From: Rhodoblastus sp963828185
GTDB taxonomy: Bacteria > Pseudomonadota > Alphaproteobacteria > Rhizobiales > Beijerinckiaceae
DNA length: 64,000 bases
Assembly: GCA_963828185.1 (NCBI GenBank)
Contig: CAWHDV010000012.1
Location: forward strand, 124,001-188,000
Direction: 5' to 3'
Shown: piece after piece, positions 9,087 to 17,167 of the stretch
How the letters are laid out: every line of letters begins with the position of its first letter
Position numbering within the stretch: position 1 is the stretch's first letter
Program-made: the position numbers and the translations under genes
Notes under the pieces: generated by a model
The model's database searches: none
The model's input: the letters and a program-made list of their open reading frames with translations, nothing else
Told to the model about the DNA's origin: nothing

Positions 9087-9935
9087 TTACTGCGAAGCGC
9101 TGCGAGGCTGGGCCGGGTTCGGCAAATCGGGCGGAAAAAGTCCCGCCTGAAAACATTCGCTCATATGCTCCACTTTGGCGATCGCGCGCCCAGCCGCCAC
9201 GGGTTGCAGACTCTGCCGCGCGACAGAACGAAAGATCGCAAGCCAGCGTTCGAAGAATTCCGGTTTGAGATTGAGGGAGACATGCGGCGCGAAGGGATTG
9301 CCTTTGTAGCGCTGAGTCCCGAGCAGCGTGCGCGACCAAAAATCCTGGACGATATCGAAATGATGCTCCCAGTCGCCGATCGCCGCGTTGAGAACCGGGC
9401 CGATCAAGTCGTCGCGGGACGCTTGCGCGTAAAAGTTGCGCACAAGCGCGCCCAACTCGTCTTCATTGACCGTGATCGGTTCGGCCATGAGGTCGGCGTC
9501 GCCGGGCGCGACGATGTTCGCGCGGTCCGGAACGAAGGCTGAGAGCGCCGGCGCGGCGCGGCCCTTGCGATGCTCGACATTCAACGGCGGCTCGAACTTT
9601 CCGATGAGCTCGCGCAGGATATGCGCGCGTTGCCGGGCGTTGTCGCGGGCCATCAGGAACAGGCCGTCCGCTTCCTGCAACAAAGCGTCGTCACGCCGCA
9701 GGCGCGCGACGGCCTCGAGCGCGTCCCCCGCTTCGCCGATCAGCACCGGATAGAGCAGGCCGCCGAGCGCGCGGGTGAAGACGAACAGGCCGCCGGCGCC
9801 TTTCGGCAGCTCGTCGCAGCCAAAGGCATAGCCGCCAAAGCAAGGCCGGACCTGGTCGACGGCCGGCAGGGCGGGGCCAGCAGGCAGAGCGGGCGGCAGG
9901 GCGGACTCGTGGGGGCGGGAAGCATTCTGGCACAT
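9087..9935 (-). CDS. Truncated hemoglobin with an extra N-terminal domain
   Basis: Residues about 150-265 match group III truncated hemoglobins: VRNFYAQASRDDLIGPV, DWEHHFDIVQDFWSRTLLG, NPFAPH, with the FW and proximal-His region. The first 130 residues are not globin. The segments CFGGYAFG, GGLFVFTR, LYPVLIGEAGDALEAV and ELIGKFEPPLN suggest a degenerate GIY-YIG-like fold. The protein would bind heme and O2 or NO in the cytoplasm, possibly protecting nitrogenase; that role is inferred. The start at 9935 has only a weak AAGG site. A sigma-54 element lies 40 bases upstream and an FNR/FixK box further up. Confidence 0.7.
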   Translation of the reverse strand: MCQNASRPHESALPPALPAGPALPAVDQVRPCFGGYAFGCDELPKGAGGLFVFTRALGGLLYPVLIGEAGDALEAVARLRRDDALLQEADGLFLMARDNARQRAHILRELIGKFEPPLNVEHRKGRAAPALSAFVPDRANIVAPGDADLMAEPITVNEDELGALVRNFYAQASRDDLIGPVLNAAIGDWEHHFDIVQDFWSRTLLGTQRYKGNPFAPHVSLNLKPEFFERWLAIFRSVARQSLQPVAAGRAIAKVEHMSECFQAGLFPPDLPNPAQPRSASQ

Positions 9936-9974
9936 GGGCGCGCCTTTTTTCGAGCAAGGGAACCGTCAGAAAAA

Positions 9975-9990
9975 AGCAAAAAATCAGCCA
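9975..9990 (-). promoter_or_regulatory. Sigma-54 promoter of the hemoglobin unit
   Basis: On the minus strand this reads TGGCTGATTTTTTGCT, with correct GG-N10-GC spacing. It lies 40 bases upstream of the hemoglobin-fusion start, back to back with the iscA-nifSV promoter. Confidence 0.6.
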
Positions 9991-10007
9991 GGGCAGGAGG
10001 AAATTGC

Positions 10008-10021
10008 TTGATCTGGATCAA
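10008..10021. promoter_or_regulatory. FNR/FixK-type anaerobic box
   Basis: TTGATCTGGATCAA is a perfect TTGAT-N4-ATCAA palindrome, the binding site form of FNR, FixK and FnrN regulators. It sits in the divergent region between the hemoglobin unit and iscA-nifSV, so oxygen-responsive control of one or both units is likely. Confidence 0.75.
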
Positions 10022-10170
10022 ATTTGCAGCCGGTCAATTGGCCGTCGCGATCACTTTCGCCGTCGCTTCTCCTTCTCGCGTGCGCGCGCAATGGTTCCGT
10101 TTTGTCGGAGGCGTCGCAAACACGACATGGGCGTCGCATTTTTTTCGTTTGTAATCAAAACGATATGCTT

Positions 10171-10186
10171 TGGCATGCTCATTGCT
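10171..10186 (+). promoter_or_regulatory. Sigma-54 promoter of iscA-nifS-nifV
   Basis: TGGCATGCTCATTGCT matches the -24/-12 consensus closely and ends 36 bases before the iscA start. No exact TGT-N10-ACA site was found upstream. Confidence 0.7.
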
Positions 10187-10222
10187 ACCTTCACCCGGCA
10201 ATGTCCGAACGGAGCGAATGGC

Positions 10223-10543
10223 ATGATCGAACTCACCCCTGACGCCATAGCTGCGGCCAAGACGGTGCTTGCCGGCGCCAATCCTCCGGCGCAGGGCCTG
10301 CGCATTCTGGTCGAGGCCGGAGGCTGCGCGGGATTCCAGTACAAAATGGAGATCGAAAGCACGACGCGCGACGGCGATGAGGTTGTCGACGCCGGCGGCG
10401 TGAAGATCTTCATTGACGACCTGTCGCAGGGCCACGTCCAGGGCATGGTCGTGAATTACGTGAGCAGCCTGGAAAAGTCCGGCTTCGTGTTCGAAAATCC
10501 CAACGCCACGGCGCAATGCGGTTGCGGCAAATCCTTCGGCTGA
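10223..10543 (+). CDS. iscA: nif-associated A-type Fe-S carrier (IscA/HesB)
   Basis: The 106-residue protein is an A-type scaffold/carrier: GGCAGFQY supplies the first Cys and the C-terminal QCGCGKSFG the CxC pair. It would accept and deliver Fe-S clusters during nitrogenase maturation (the NifIscA role). GGAG lies nine bases before the ATG at 10223. It is the first gene of the unit and is followed after 24 bases by nifS. Similar genes lie at 26090-26410 and, more divergent, at 18797-19108. Confidence 0.9.
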   Translation: MIELTPDAIAAAKTVLAGANPPAQGLRILVEAGGCAGFQYKMEIESTTRDGDEVVDAGGVKIFIDDLSQGHVQGMVVNYVSSLEKSGFVFENPNATAQCGCGKSFG

Positions 10544-10567
10544 CAGCTCGCCTTCGAAAGGGATGTC

Positions 10568-11770
10568 ATGACGACAGCCTATCTCGACAACAACGCCACC
10601 ACCCGCGTCGACCCGCGCGTTGTCGCCGCCATGCTGCCTTTCTTCACCGAGCATTTCGGCAATCCGTCCTCGACGCACGAATATGGCGCCTGTGTCGCCG
10701 AAGCGTTGAAAAAAGCCCGCGGGCAGATGCAGTCCCTGCTCGGCGCCGAATTCGACCACGAAATCATCTTCACGTCCGGCGGCACGGAAGCCAATACGAC
10801 GGCCATCCTGTCCGCGCTCGAAGTCCTGCCCGACCGCCACGAGATCATCACCAGCGCCGTCGAGCATCCCGCCGTCCTGAACGTCTGCCAGCATCTCGAA
10901 AAGAGCGGCCGCGCGAAAATTCATTATATCGGCGTGAACGCGCGCGGACAGCTCGACCAGGACGCCTATCGCGCGGCGCTGTCGGAGCGGACCGCGCTGG
11001 TCAGCCTGATGTGGGCCAACAATGAAACCGGGACCTTGTTCCCGGTGTTCGAGCTGGCGGCGCAGGCAAAGGCCATCGGCGCGATCTTCCATACCGACGC
11101 GGTGCAGGCGGTGGGCAAGATTGCGCTGGCGCTGAAAGGCGCGCCGATCGACATGCTGTCGCTGTCGGGCCATAAATTCCACGGCCCGAAAGGCGTCGGC
11201 GCGCTTTACGTCAAGCGCGGCCTGCGGCTGCATCCGCTGTTTCGCGGCGGCCGTCAGGAGCGCGGACGCCGCGCCGGCACTGAAAATACGCCCGGGATCG
11301 TCGGGATGGGACTGGCGTCGGAGCTGGCGGCGCAAGCCCTGGGCGACGACGGTTTTCGCACACGCGCGCTGCGCGACAGGCTGGAGGCCGGGATTTTCGC
11401 GCGAATTCCGCATTGCCGCGTCAATGGCGATGTGTTGGCGCGGCTGCCCGGCACGCTCAATGTCGCTTTCGATTTCGCCGATGGCGAAGCGGTGCTGCAT
11501 CGGCTCAATCGCGCCGGCGTCGCCGCGTCCTCGGGTTCGGCCTGCGCGTCCGGCTCGATGGAGCCGAGCCATGTGCTCCGCGCCATGAATCTGCCCGCCA
11601 CAGCGCTGCAAGGCGCGGTTCGCTTTTCACTGTCGGGCGAAACCAGCGACGCCGATATCGAGCGCGTGCTCGAGGTCTTGCCGGCGATCGTCGAGCAAAG
11701 CCGCGCGCAATCGCCGCTCTGGGCGGAGGCGCAAAGCCGTGCGGCCGCCGTCAATCCCCTGGTCGCTTGA
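10568..11770 (+). CDS. nifS: Cysteine desulfurase NifS
   Basis: The 400-residue PLP enzyme converts cysteine to alanine and supplies persulfide sulfur for nitrogenase clusters. Visible motifs are YLDNNATT at the N-terminus, the PLP lysine in SGHKFHGPKG, and the reactive-Cys loop SSGSACASG typical of class I desulfurases. It lies between the A-type carrier gene and nifV with short gaps, in a sigma-54-driven unit. A second desulfurase (SufS-type, class II) is encoded at 50325-51578. Confidence 0.95.
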   Translation: MTTAYLDNNATTRVDPRVVAAMLPFFTEHFGNPSSTHEYGACVAEALKKARGQMQSLLGAEFDHEIIFTSGGTEANTTAILSALEVLPDRHEIITSAVEHPAVLNVCQHLEKSGRAKIHYIGVNARGQLDQDAYRAALSERTALVSLMWANNETGTLFPVFELAAQAKAIGAIFHTDAVQAVGKIALALKGAPIDMLSLSGHKFHGPKGVGALYVKRGLRLHPLFRGGRQERGRRAGTENTPGIVGMGLASELAAQALGDDGFRTRALRDRLEAGIFARIPHCRVNGDVLARLPGTLNVAFDFADGEAVLHRLNRAGVAASSGSACASGSMEPSHVLRAMNLPATALQGAVRFSLSGETSDADIERVLEVLPAIVEQSRAQSPLWAEAQSRAAAVNPLVA

Positions 11771-11779
11771 GGTCGAACC

Positions 11780-12943
11780 ATGCAAAGCGTCGCGTCCCGG
11801 GCCATCTCCATCAACGACACGACCCTGCGCGATGGCGAACAGGCGCCGGGCGTGGTTTTTTCCCTGCATGAAAAAATCGCCATCGCCAGGGCGCTGGCGG
11901 CGGCGGGCGTGGATGAGATCGAGGCGGGCACGCCGGCCATGGGCGACGAGGAGGTCGAGTCCATCGCCGCCATCGTCGCCGAAGACCTGGCGCCGCGCGT
12001 CACCGGATGGTGTCGCCTCAACGAGAAGGATGTCGACGCGGCTCTGCGCGCGGGCGTAAAAACCGTCAATATTTCCGCGCCCATGTCGCGTCTCCAGATG
12101 CGGGTGAAGCTGAAATGCGAACCGCAGGAAGTCGCGGAGCGGGTGCGGCGGGTTGTCGGCTATGCGCGCGAACACGGGCTCGAGGTTGCGCTTGGCGGCG
12201 AGGATTCCTCGCGCGCCGATTTGCGCGACATGGCGCTGATCGTCGGCGCGGCGGCGCAACAAGGCGTCTTCCGCTTTCGCTTCGCCGATACGCTTGGCCT
12301 CCTCGATCCGTTCTCCACCTTCGAATATATCAGGCGCCTGCGCGACGTCACCGATCTGCCGGTCGAGTTCCATGGCCACAATGATCTGGGCCTCGCCACG
12401 GCCAATACCCTCGCCGCCATTCGCGCGGGGGCCAGCCACGCGAGCGTGACCGTGCTGGGCCTTGGCGAGCGCGCGGGCAATGCGCCGCTGGAGGAAATCG
12501 CCATTGCGCTACCGCGCACCGGCGACGCCCGCACCGCGATTGATCCAACCCGGCTCGAAGCTTTGGCGAAACTAGTCGCCAGCGCATCGGGCGATCGCAT
12601 TCCGCGCGCCAAACCGATTGTCGGCGCGGATATTTTCACCCATGAATCCGGCATCCATGTCGCTGGACTGCTGTCGGACGTCCGCACCTACCAGGGCATT
12701 GACCCGGCCCTGCTCGGGCGCCGCCACAAGGTTGTCATCGGCAAGCATTCCGGCATTGCCGCGATCAAATCGATCTGCGCCGCCGCCGGGCTGGAAATCG
12801 ACGGCTCAGCGGGTTTCGCGCTGCTGGCGCGCGTAAAAGCCATCGCCAAAAAGACCAAGGCCCTGGTGCCTGAAACCCGGGTGCGGCAATTGGCGCGCGA
12901 GGAAATTTCGGCGCAAGGGCGCGAAAGGCTGGGGGACGCATGA
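11780..12943 (+). CDS. nifV: Homocitrate synthase NifV
   Basis: The 387-residue enzyme condenses acetyl-CoA with 2-oxoglutarate to give R-homocitrate, the organic ligand of FeMo-co. It has the family signatures DTTLRDGEQAPGV near the N-terminus and the metal-binding EFHGHNDLGLATAN in the middle, and the length is normal for NifV. It follows nifS by nine bases and overlaps the next small gene by four bases (ATGA), indicating translational coupling. Confidence 0.95.
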   Translation: MQSVASRAISINDTTLRDGEQAPGVVFSLHEKIAIARALAAAGVDEIEAGTPAMGDEEVESIAAIVAEDLAPRVTGWCRLNEKDVDAALRAGVKTVNISAPMSRLQMRVKLKCEPQEVAERVRRVVGYAREHGLEVALGGEDSSRADLRDMALIVGAAAQQGVFRFRFADTLGLLDPFSTFEYIRRLRDVTDLPVEFHGHNDLGLATANTLAAIRAGASHASVTVLGLGERAGNAPLEEIAIALPRTGDARTAIDPTRLEALAKLVASASGDRIPRAKPIVGADIFTHESGIHVAGLLSDVRTYQGIDPALLGRRHKVVIGKHSGIAAIKSICAAAGLEIDGSAGFALLARVKAIAKKTKALVPETRVRQLAREEISAQGRERLGDA

Positions 12944-13185
12944 GCGAGGCGAACGGTTTTTTTGTCGACTGGAACGGTGATCTGCGCTCGACCGACGATC
13001 CCGGCGGCGGCTATGCCTGCGAAGTCGACCGCCCGGCGCGCTATGTCGCCGTGATGAGCAAGACCGGCGCGCTGATCCATGAAGCGACGCTTTACAGAAC
13101 TTTGGCCGATCTCGAAAAGGCCGGCATCAAGGCGCAACTCGTGCCCGGCTCCAAATCCTGGGGCAGCGCGAAAGAGGGTTTTTGA
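12940..13185 (+). CDS. Small unknown protein coupled to nifV
   Basis: The 81-residue protein is not one I can name. It contains DDPGGGYACEVDRPARYVAVMSKTG and ends with GSKSWGSAKEGF. It starts inside the nifV stop (ATGA overlap), so it is almost certainly translated with nifV. No membrane segment or metal motif is visible apart from a single Cys. It is the last gene of the unit. Confidence 0.6.
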   Translation: MSEANGFFVDWNGDLRSTDDPGGGYACEVDRPARYVAVMSKTGALIHEATLYRTLADLEKAGIKAQLVPGSKSWGSAKEGF

Positions 13186-13215
13186 CCGCTCCCCGATGAA
13201 CGGGGACGCGGAGGA

Positions 13216-13506
13216 TCACGCGTCGAATGTCAGCACGGTCGGCTCTTCTTCGAGCATGAGGATTTCCGCGCGACGCAAATGTCCGGCCGCGTCATAGCAA
13301 TAATCGTGGCTCATTTCGACATCGCCATAGACGATCTTCTGGAAGCGCAGCAATCGCCCGCCGCCGTCATAAAAGGCGCGAATATAGGTGTTGCGATTGG
13401 TCAGCGCCGAAGGCTCGATCTGGTTGACGAGTTTCAGCGGCAATTTCACGCCGGAGGTGGCGAGATAATAGCGGCAGTCCAGGGAATCGTCGTCCATGAG
13501 GTCCAT
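13216..13506 (-). CDS. DUF6156-like nif-cluster protein
   Basis: The product of about 96 residues contains CRYYLATSGVKLPLKLVN, NRNTYIRAFYDGGGRLL and KIVYGDVEMSHDY, which I recognise as the pattern of a small family (DUF6156) found in proteobacterial nif clusters. Function is unknown. Two starts are possible (13506 or 13497); neither has a strong ribosome site. It lies 14 bases after the Rieske gene on the same strand and convergent with the nifV unit. Confidence 0.65.
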   Translation of the reverse strand: MDLMDDDSLDCRYYLATSGVKLPLKLVNQIEPSALTNRNTYIRAFYDGGGRLLRFQKIVYGDVEMSHDYCYDAAGHLRRAEILMLEEEPTVLTFDA

Positions 13507-13520
13507 CGCTTGCCAGATCT

Positions 13521-13982
13521 TCAGGAATGGATGGTGATTTCCATCGTTTCGTCCATGTCGTCGACATGGCCGCGAAGGCCGTCCTCCTCGACCAGGGCCA
13601 CGCCATGCACGCAGACGTCGCCGTCGAGCAGGGCGATGGCGACTTTTTCCAGTTCGGCGCCCTCGCAGGCGCCGGAAAGGCATTTTCCGGTCTCGACCTC
13701 GAATTTCGCGCCGTGGCGTCCGCAGCGCAGCAGCGCCCCGCTCTGGTCGAAGAACTTGCCGTCGCCAATGTTCAGCCACACGCGCTGATGCGGGCAGGCG
13801 TTGCGATAGGCGAAGAAGTCGCCTCCGCCATCGCGCGCCACGATGATGCGAAAGGGACGGCTGCCGCCTTCGCCGTCGGCTTCCGCGAGATCGAAGGCCT
13901 TGGCTTCGCCGCGCGCAAAATTCGCTTCCGAACAGACGACGAAATAGTCGACGGCCCCCTGCCCTTCATGTGTTTCACTCAT
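13521..13982 (-). CDS. Rieske-type 2Fe-2S protein (copy 1)
   Basis: The 153-residue soluble protein has both Rieske halves: CPHQ near residue 85 and CGRHGAKF about 30 residues later, giving the two Cys and two His cluster ligands, then a tail with GDVCVHGVAL. It resembles small Rieske ferredoxins of oxygenase systems and of nif clusters, where they are thought to carry electrons; the partner is unknown. The ATG at 13982 has GGGG upstream. Two further Rieske proteins of the same kind lie at 29022-29426 and 51972-52397. Confidence 0.85.
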   Translation of the reverse strand: MSETHEGQGAVDYFVVCSEANFARGEAKAFDLAEADGEGGSRPFRIIVARDGGGDFFAYRNACPHQRVWLNIGDGKFFDQSGALLRCGRHGAKFEVETGKCLSGACEGAELEKVAIALLDGDVCVHGVALVEEDGLRGHVDDMDETMEITIHS

Positions 13983-14015
13983 CGCAACCCCGGCGCTTGC
14001 AAGCGTCATGAGTTT

Positions 14016-14031
14016 TGCATGAACCATGCCA
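14016..14031 (-). promoter_or_regulatory. Sigma-54 promoter of the Rieske/DUF6156 unit
   Basis: Minus strand TGGCATGGTTCATGCA has correct spacing but ATGCA rather than TTGCA at -12. It lies 34 bases before the Rieske start. A near NifA site with one mismatch (TGT-N10-ACG) begins at about 14033. Confidence 0.5.
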
Positions 14032-14064
14032 TTGTCAGGCTCGCGACGAGAGGCCGGAAGCAAG

Positions 14065-14724
14065 ATGAACATGAAACTCTACATGACGCCGGGCTCCTGC
14101 TCGACGGCGATCCATATCATTCTCGAAGAGCTGGAAGAGGTGTTCGAGGCCCATGTCGTCAACCTGCCGGCGGGCGACCAGTTCAAGCCGCACTATCTGG
14201 CCATAAACCCCAAGGCCAATATTCCGGCGCTCATGCGCGCGGACGGCTCCGTGCTGACGGAAGTGCCGGCCATCGCCTTCTGGCTGGGCAAGGCGCGCGG
14301 CCGGGGCCGGCTGTGGCCGCGCGAGCTCGAGGATGAGACGCGCGCCGTCGAAACCATGCATTTCGTCACCAGCGCCCTGCACGGCCACGGTTTCGCGCGC
14401 ATCTTCGCCACGGCAAATTTCTGCGCCGACTCGCAAACCCATGCGACGATCAAGGCGCAGGGGCGCTTGCTGGTGGAAAAGGGCTTTTCCATCCTCGACA
14501 AGACGCTTGCAGGCCGCACCTGGGTCGCCGGCGATTTCTCGGTCGCCGACGCCGTGCTGTTCTATGTCGAATTCTGGGCCGACAAGCTCGAAATCACCCT
14601 GCCGAAAAACCTGCTGTCCCACTATCGCGCCATGCTCGGCCGCCCCGTCGTGCAACGCGTGTTGCGCGAGGAAGGCTACCAGCCGCAGAAGCTTGGCCAG
14701 CGCGCAGAGGCCCAAGAGGCCTAA
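14065..14724 (+). CDS. Glutathione S-transferase, nif-cluster type
   Basis: The 219-residue protein has a GST N-terminal thioredoxin-like domain (LYMTPGSCSTAIHIILEE) with the substrate-binding NPKANIPAL and the helical C-terminal domain (VAGDFSVADAVLF). GST genes occur in nif clusters of several proteobacteria, where a role in protecting or assembling nitrogenase has been proposed but not settled. The start at 14065 has GGAAG upstream. The 3' end runs into a short purine-rich repeat, and a strong terminator follows. Confidence 0.85.
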   Translation: MNMKLYMTPGSCSTAIHIILEELEEVFEAHVVNLPAGDQFKPHYLAINPKANIPALMRADGSVLTEVPAIAFWLGKARGRGRLWPRELEDETRAVETMHFVTSALHGHGFARIFATANFCADSQTHATIKAQGRLLVEKGFSILDKTLAGRTWVAGDFSVADAVLFYVEFWADKLEITLPKNLLSHYRAMLGRPVVQRVLREEGYQPQKLGQRAEAQEA

Positions 14725-14770
14725 GAGGTCCAAGAGGCCCAAGAGGTCCAGAGGTCCAGAGGTCCAGGAG
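14705..14770. repeat. Degenerate short repeat over the GST stop codon
   Basis: The unit is roughly CAAGAGGYC/CAGAGGTC, about 8-10 bases, repeated seven or so times. It covers the last codons (AEAQEA), the stop and the spacer. It looks like slippage-type expansion; no function is evident. Confidence 0.6.
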
Positions 14771-14803
14771 GCGAATGTCGCAACCGCGACATGGTAAAAA
14801 CAG

Positions 14804-14839
14804 AAAACCCGCCGACGAGCGCTCTCGTCGGCGGGTTTT
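14804..14839. terminator. Bidirectional intrinsic terminator
   Basis: A perfect 16-base-pair stem (AAAACCCGCCGACGAG and its complement) with loop CGCT. The stem ends in A4/T4, so it can stop transcription from both sides, ending the GST gene and the long nifB unit that converge here. Confidence 0.9.
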
Positions 14840-14857
14840 CTCTTGAAATGAAGGGCC

Positions 14858-15076
14858 TCAGGCGGCCTTGGCTTGCGTCTTCAGCGTTTCGAGTTCGGTC
14901 GCGGACACGCGGAAAACGATGCGTCCGCCGGCCAGCGGCTTGGCCGCTTCCGGAACTTTCACGCACAGCAGATTGAACCAGTCTTGCGGCGAAACGCCGT
15001 CTGGACGCTCGCCGATCTCCAGGATCGAGCCGTCCTGCGCATAGCGCCCGTGAATCACGATGTCAGTCGCCACCAT
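14858..15076 (-). CDS. Small unknown nif-cluster protein
   Basis: The 72-residue protein contains IVIHGRYAQDGSILEIGERP, then GVSPQDWFNLLC and GGRIVFRVS. I do not recognise a named family, though short proteins of this kind are commonly last genes of nifB-type units. The start at 15076 has an AAGGAG site at good distance, so translation is well supported. It is the final gene before the bidirectional terminator. Confidence 0.65.
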   Translation of the reverse strand: MVATDIVIHGRYAQDGSILEIGERPDGVSPQDWFNLLCVKVPEAAKPLAGGRIVFRVSATELETLKTQAKAA

Positions 15077-15103
15077 CTTACTCTCCTTCACGCCTCCGCG
15101 CCT

Positions 15104-15400
15104 TCAAAGCTTGGGAATCTCGATCGTGATGTTTTCCGTGCCGAGGACTTTCGCCTGGCAGGCGAGGCGCGACTTGGAGCCGACGCCCACCAGCGTATCG
15201 AGCTTTTCATTCTCTTCGCGCGCGATTTTCGACACGCCCTTGCGGCCTTCGATCACGAAGACGTGGCAGGAGCCGCATTGCGCGTTGCCATCGCACTTGT
15301 GGACGAAATCAGGATCGGCCAGCAGGATCGCCGCCAGAATGCTCATGCCTTCGGCGGCCTCGACCGTCTTGCCCGAGGGCGTCAGGGTAATCAACGACAT
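15104..15400 (-). CDS. 2Fe-2S plant-type ferredoxin
   Basis: The 98-residue protein carries CDGNAQCGSCHVF and a downstream SRLACQAK, giving the four Cys of a [2Fe-2S] cluster in the spacing of plant/adrenodoxin-like ferredoxins. It would be a soluble electron carrier used in nitrogenase electron supply or cofactor assembly. The start has GAGG upstream. It lies between the DegT-like gene and the small unknown gene in the nifB unit. Confidence 0.85.
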   Translation of the reverse strand: MSLITLTPSGKTVEAAEGMSILAAILLADPDFVHKCDGNAQCGSCHVFVIEGRKGVSKIAREENEKLDTLVGVGSKSRLACQAKVLGTENITIEIPKL

Positions 15401-15444
15401 CTCATTTTCCTCTCTTGTTGCCGCGGCGCGGCGTTTTCCGGCGA

Positions 15445-16635
15445 TCAATAGATCGCCGCTCCGGCCCCCACATTGATCGACGCGTCCTTCATGGTCGCGA
15501 CGATGAATTCGACCTGGTCCTCGGTGAGATGGCAGTGGTAAGGCAGCGCCACCGCCCGGTCCGCCACCTTCTCGGTGACGAACAGATCGCCGCGGCGGCA
15601 GCCGCGATCGATGTAATGGCGTTGCAGGTGCAACGGGTTGCAATAGGGCGCCGCCTCGACCTGCTCGACCGCCAGATCCTCGACGATCGCGTCGCGGCTC
15701 GATCGCGAAAAGCGCGTGCCGAGGTGCACGACGTAGAGGAGCCAGTGAACCTCGGTGACATCAGGCGCGATATAGGGCGGCTTGATGCCCTCGAAGGCCT
15801 GGATATGCCGAGTGTAAAAGTGCTCGACCGTGCGCCGCTTTTCGAGAATTTCTTCGAGCCGGCGCAATTGCGCCAGGCCCAGCGCCGCGGCGATGTCGCT
15901 CATCTGCGCCTGAAGCGCCGGATCGCCGGTCACCGCCACCGAGGCGCGCTCCTCCGGTTCATGCGAGCGGCGCCGCTTGATCGCCACCGCGAGATCGACA
16001 TTGTCGGTGACGATCATGCCGCCCTCGCCGCAGGTGAGCGGCGACGGCTGCGAGAAATCGAACACCGCTGCGTCGCCAAAAGTCCCGACCAGCGCGTCCT
16101 TGTATTTCGAGCCGATCGCCTCGGTCGAGTCCTCGATCAGCGGCAGGCCGTGCTTGTCCGCCAGCGCGCGCAGACTCGACCAGTCGGCGGGATGGCCGTT
16201 GACATTGGCGGCGAGGATCGCACGCGTCTTTGGCGTGATCTTGGTTTCCGCCTTGGCCGCGACCAGCACGCCGGACCAGTAATCGATGTCGGCGAACACC
16301 GGGGTCGCGCCAACCGCCGCGATAGCTTGCGCCGTCTCGCGCCAGGAGAAGGACGGCGCGATCACCTCGTCGCCCGGACCAATCTTGTAGGCGGCGAGCA
16401 CCAGCGCCAGGCCGATCGTTCCGCTCGGCGCGGCGATGGCGTAGCGGCGCCCGAGATAGGCGGCGAAAGCCCGCTCGAACTCCTCCGCGACCGCGCCGTG
16501 CGACAGTCGCGACGAACGCAGCACCGCGTCGACCGCCGCAAGCTCCGCCCGCGTCATGTCGGGATCGGACAGCGGAATGACGGAAGCGTCGAGCTGTTCG
16601 ATGTCCTTGTCTTGCGCCAGCGCCGGATCGCTCAT
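15445..16635 (-). CDS. DegT/DnrJ/EryC1-like protein lacking the PLP lysine
   Basis: The 396-residue protein has the DegT aminotransferase fold: AAPSGTIGLALVLAAYKIG, PSFSWRETAQAI, EDSTEAIGSKY and GEGGMIVTDN. In normal members the Schiff-base Lys sits five residues before GEGG in an FSF..xK.L..GEGG context. Here that stretch reads FDFSQPSPLTCGEGG, placing Ser198 where Lys is expected, so ordinary transamination is unlikely. Dehydratases of this fold replace Lys by His, but Ser is unusual. Its job in a nif unit is unknown. It is coupled (ATGA) to the gene before it. Confidence 0.75.
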   Translation of the reverse strand: MSDPALAQDKDIEQLDASVIPLSDPDMTRAELAAVDAVLRSSRLSHGAVAEEFERAFAAYLGRRYAIAAPSGTIGLALVLAAYKIGPGDEVIAPSFSWRETAQAIAAVGATPVFADIDYWSGVLVAAKAETKITPKTRAILAANVNGHPADWSSLRALADKHGLPLIEDSTEAIGSKYKDALVGTFGDAAVFDFSQPSPLTCGEGGMIVTDNVDLAVAIKRRRSHEPEERASVAVTGDPALQAQMSDIAAALGLAQLRRLEEILEKRRTVEHFYTRHIQAFEGIKPPYIAPDVTEVHWLLYVVHLGTRFSRSSRDAIVEDLAVEQVEAAPYCNPLHLQRHYIDRGCRRGDLFVTEKVADRAVALPYHCHLTEDQVEFIVATMKDASINVGAGAAIY

Positions 16636-16901
16636 TTGCCGCCGCTCCGCGCCGCGAGGATGAAACCCGTCGCCGCGTCGAGATCGCGCACGATCGTCGG
16701 GCAATGGTCGCTTACGTCGAGCAGATGCAGGTCGTGGGCGTCGAACGAGCGGAACGGCTCCTCGAGCACGTCGGCGGCGTCGCAACGCGACCAGGACAGA
16801 TGCGGAAACTTTTGGCGCAACGTCGCGTAAAGCGAGGAATCGGCTGTCGCCGTCGCCGCCAGCGTCTCGATCTGCTGCAATTCTTCCGCCTTGATCGCCA
16901 T
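16632..16901 (-). CDS. DUF6129-like nif-cluster protein
   Basis: The 89-residue protein (MAIKAEELQQIETLA, then LRQKFPHLSWSRCDAADV, then HLLDVSDHCPTIV and AATGFILA) matches my memory of the DUF6129 family, which is confined to nif clusters and uncharacterised. It overlaps the DegT-like start by four bases and follows nifZ after 26 bases. Confidence 0.6.
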   Translation of the reverse strand: MAIKAEELQQIETLAATATADSSLYATLRQKFPHLSWSRCDAADVLEEPFRSFDAHDLHLLDVSDHCPTIVRDLDAATGFILAARSGGK

Positions 16902-16927
16902 TGCGCGCCCTTTGCCAAAAACCTCGC

Positions 16928-17167
16928 TCACAGCGGGGATATTTCCTCTTCGAGACAGCCGATCACATATCGCCCGTTGAATTCGACGAGATAGACCGGC
17001 GTGTTGGTGTCGACATGCGCGCCGACCTGCACGATCTCGCCTTCGCCTCCGGCCGCGACCAGCAGCGCGTCCTCGGCGGCGTCGGGATAGGAGCCGTCGT
17101 TGACAAGGTCGATGACGCAGCGGACGCGTTGCCCCCATTGGAATTTCGGCTGGCGTGGGTCGATCAT
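16928..17167 (-). CDS. nifZ: NifZ-domain protein (second of a tandem pair)
   Basis: The 79-residue protein is one NifZ domain: PKFQWGQRVRCVIDLVNDGSYP, GGEGEIVQVG and PVYLVEFNGRYVIGCLEEEI. NifZ acts as a chaperone-like factor in P-cluster formation on NifDK. It is shorter than the usual NifZ and overlaps the preceding, longer nifZ by four bases. Confidence 0.85.
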   Translation of the reverse strand: MIDPRQPKFQWGQRVRCVIDLVNDGSYPDAAEDALLVAAGGEGEIVQVGAHVDTNTPVYLVEFNGRYVIGCLEEEISPL

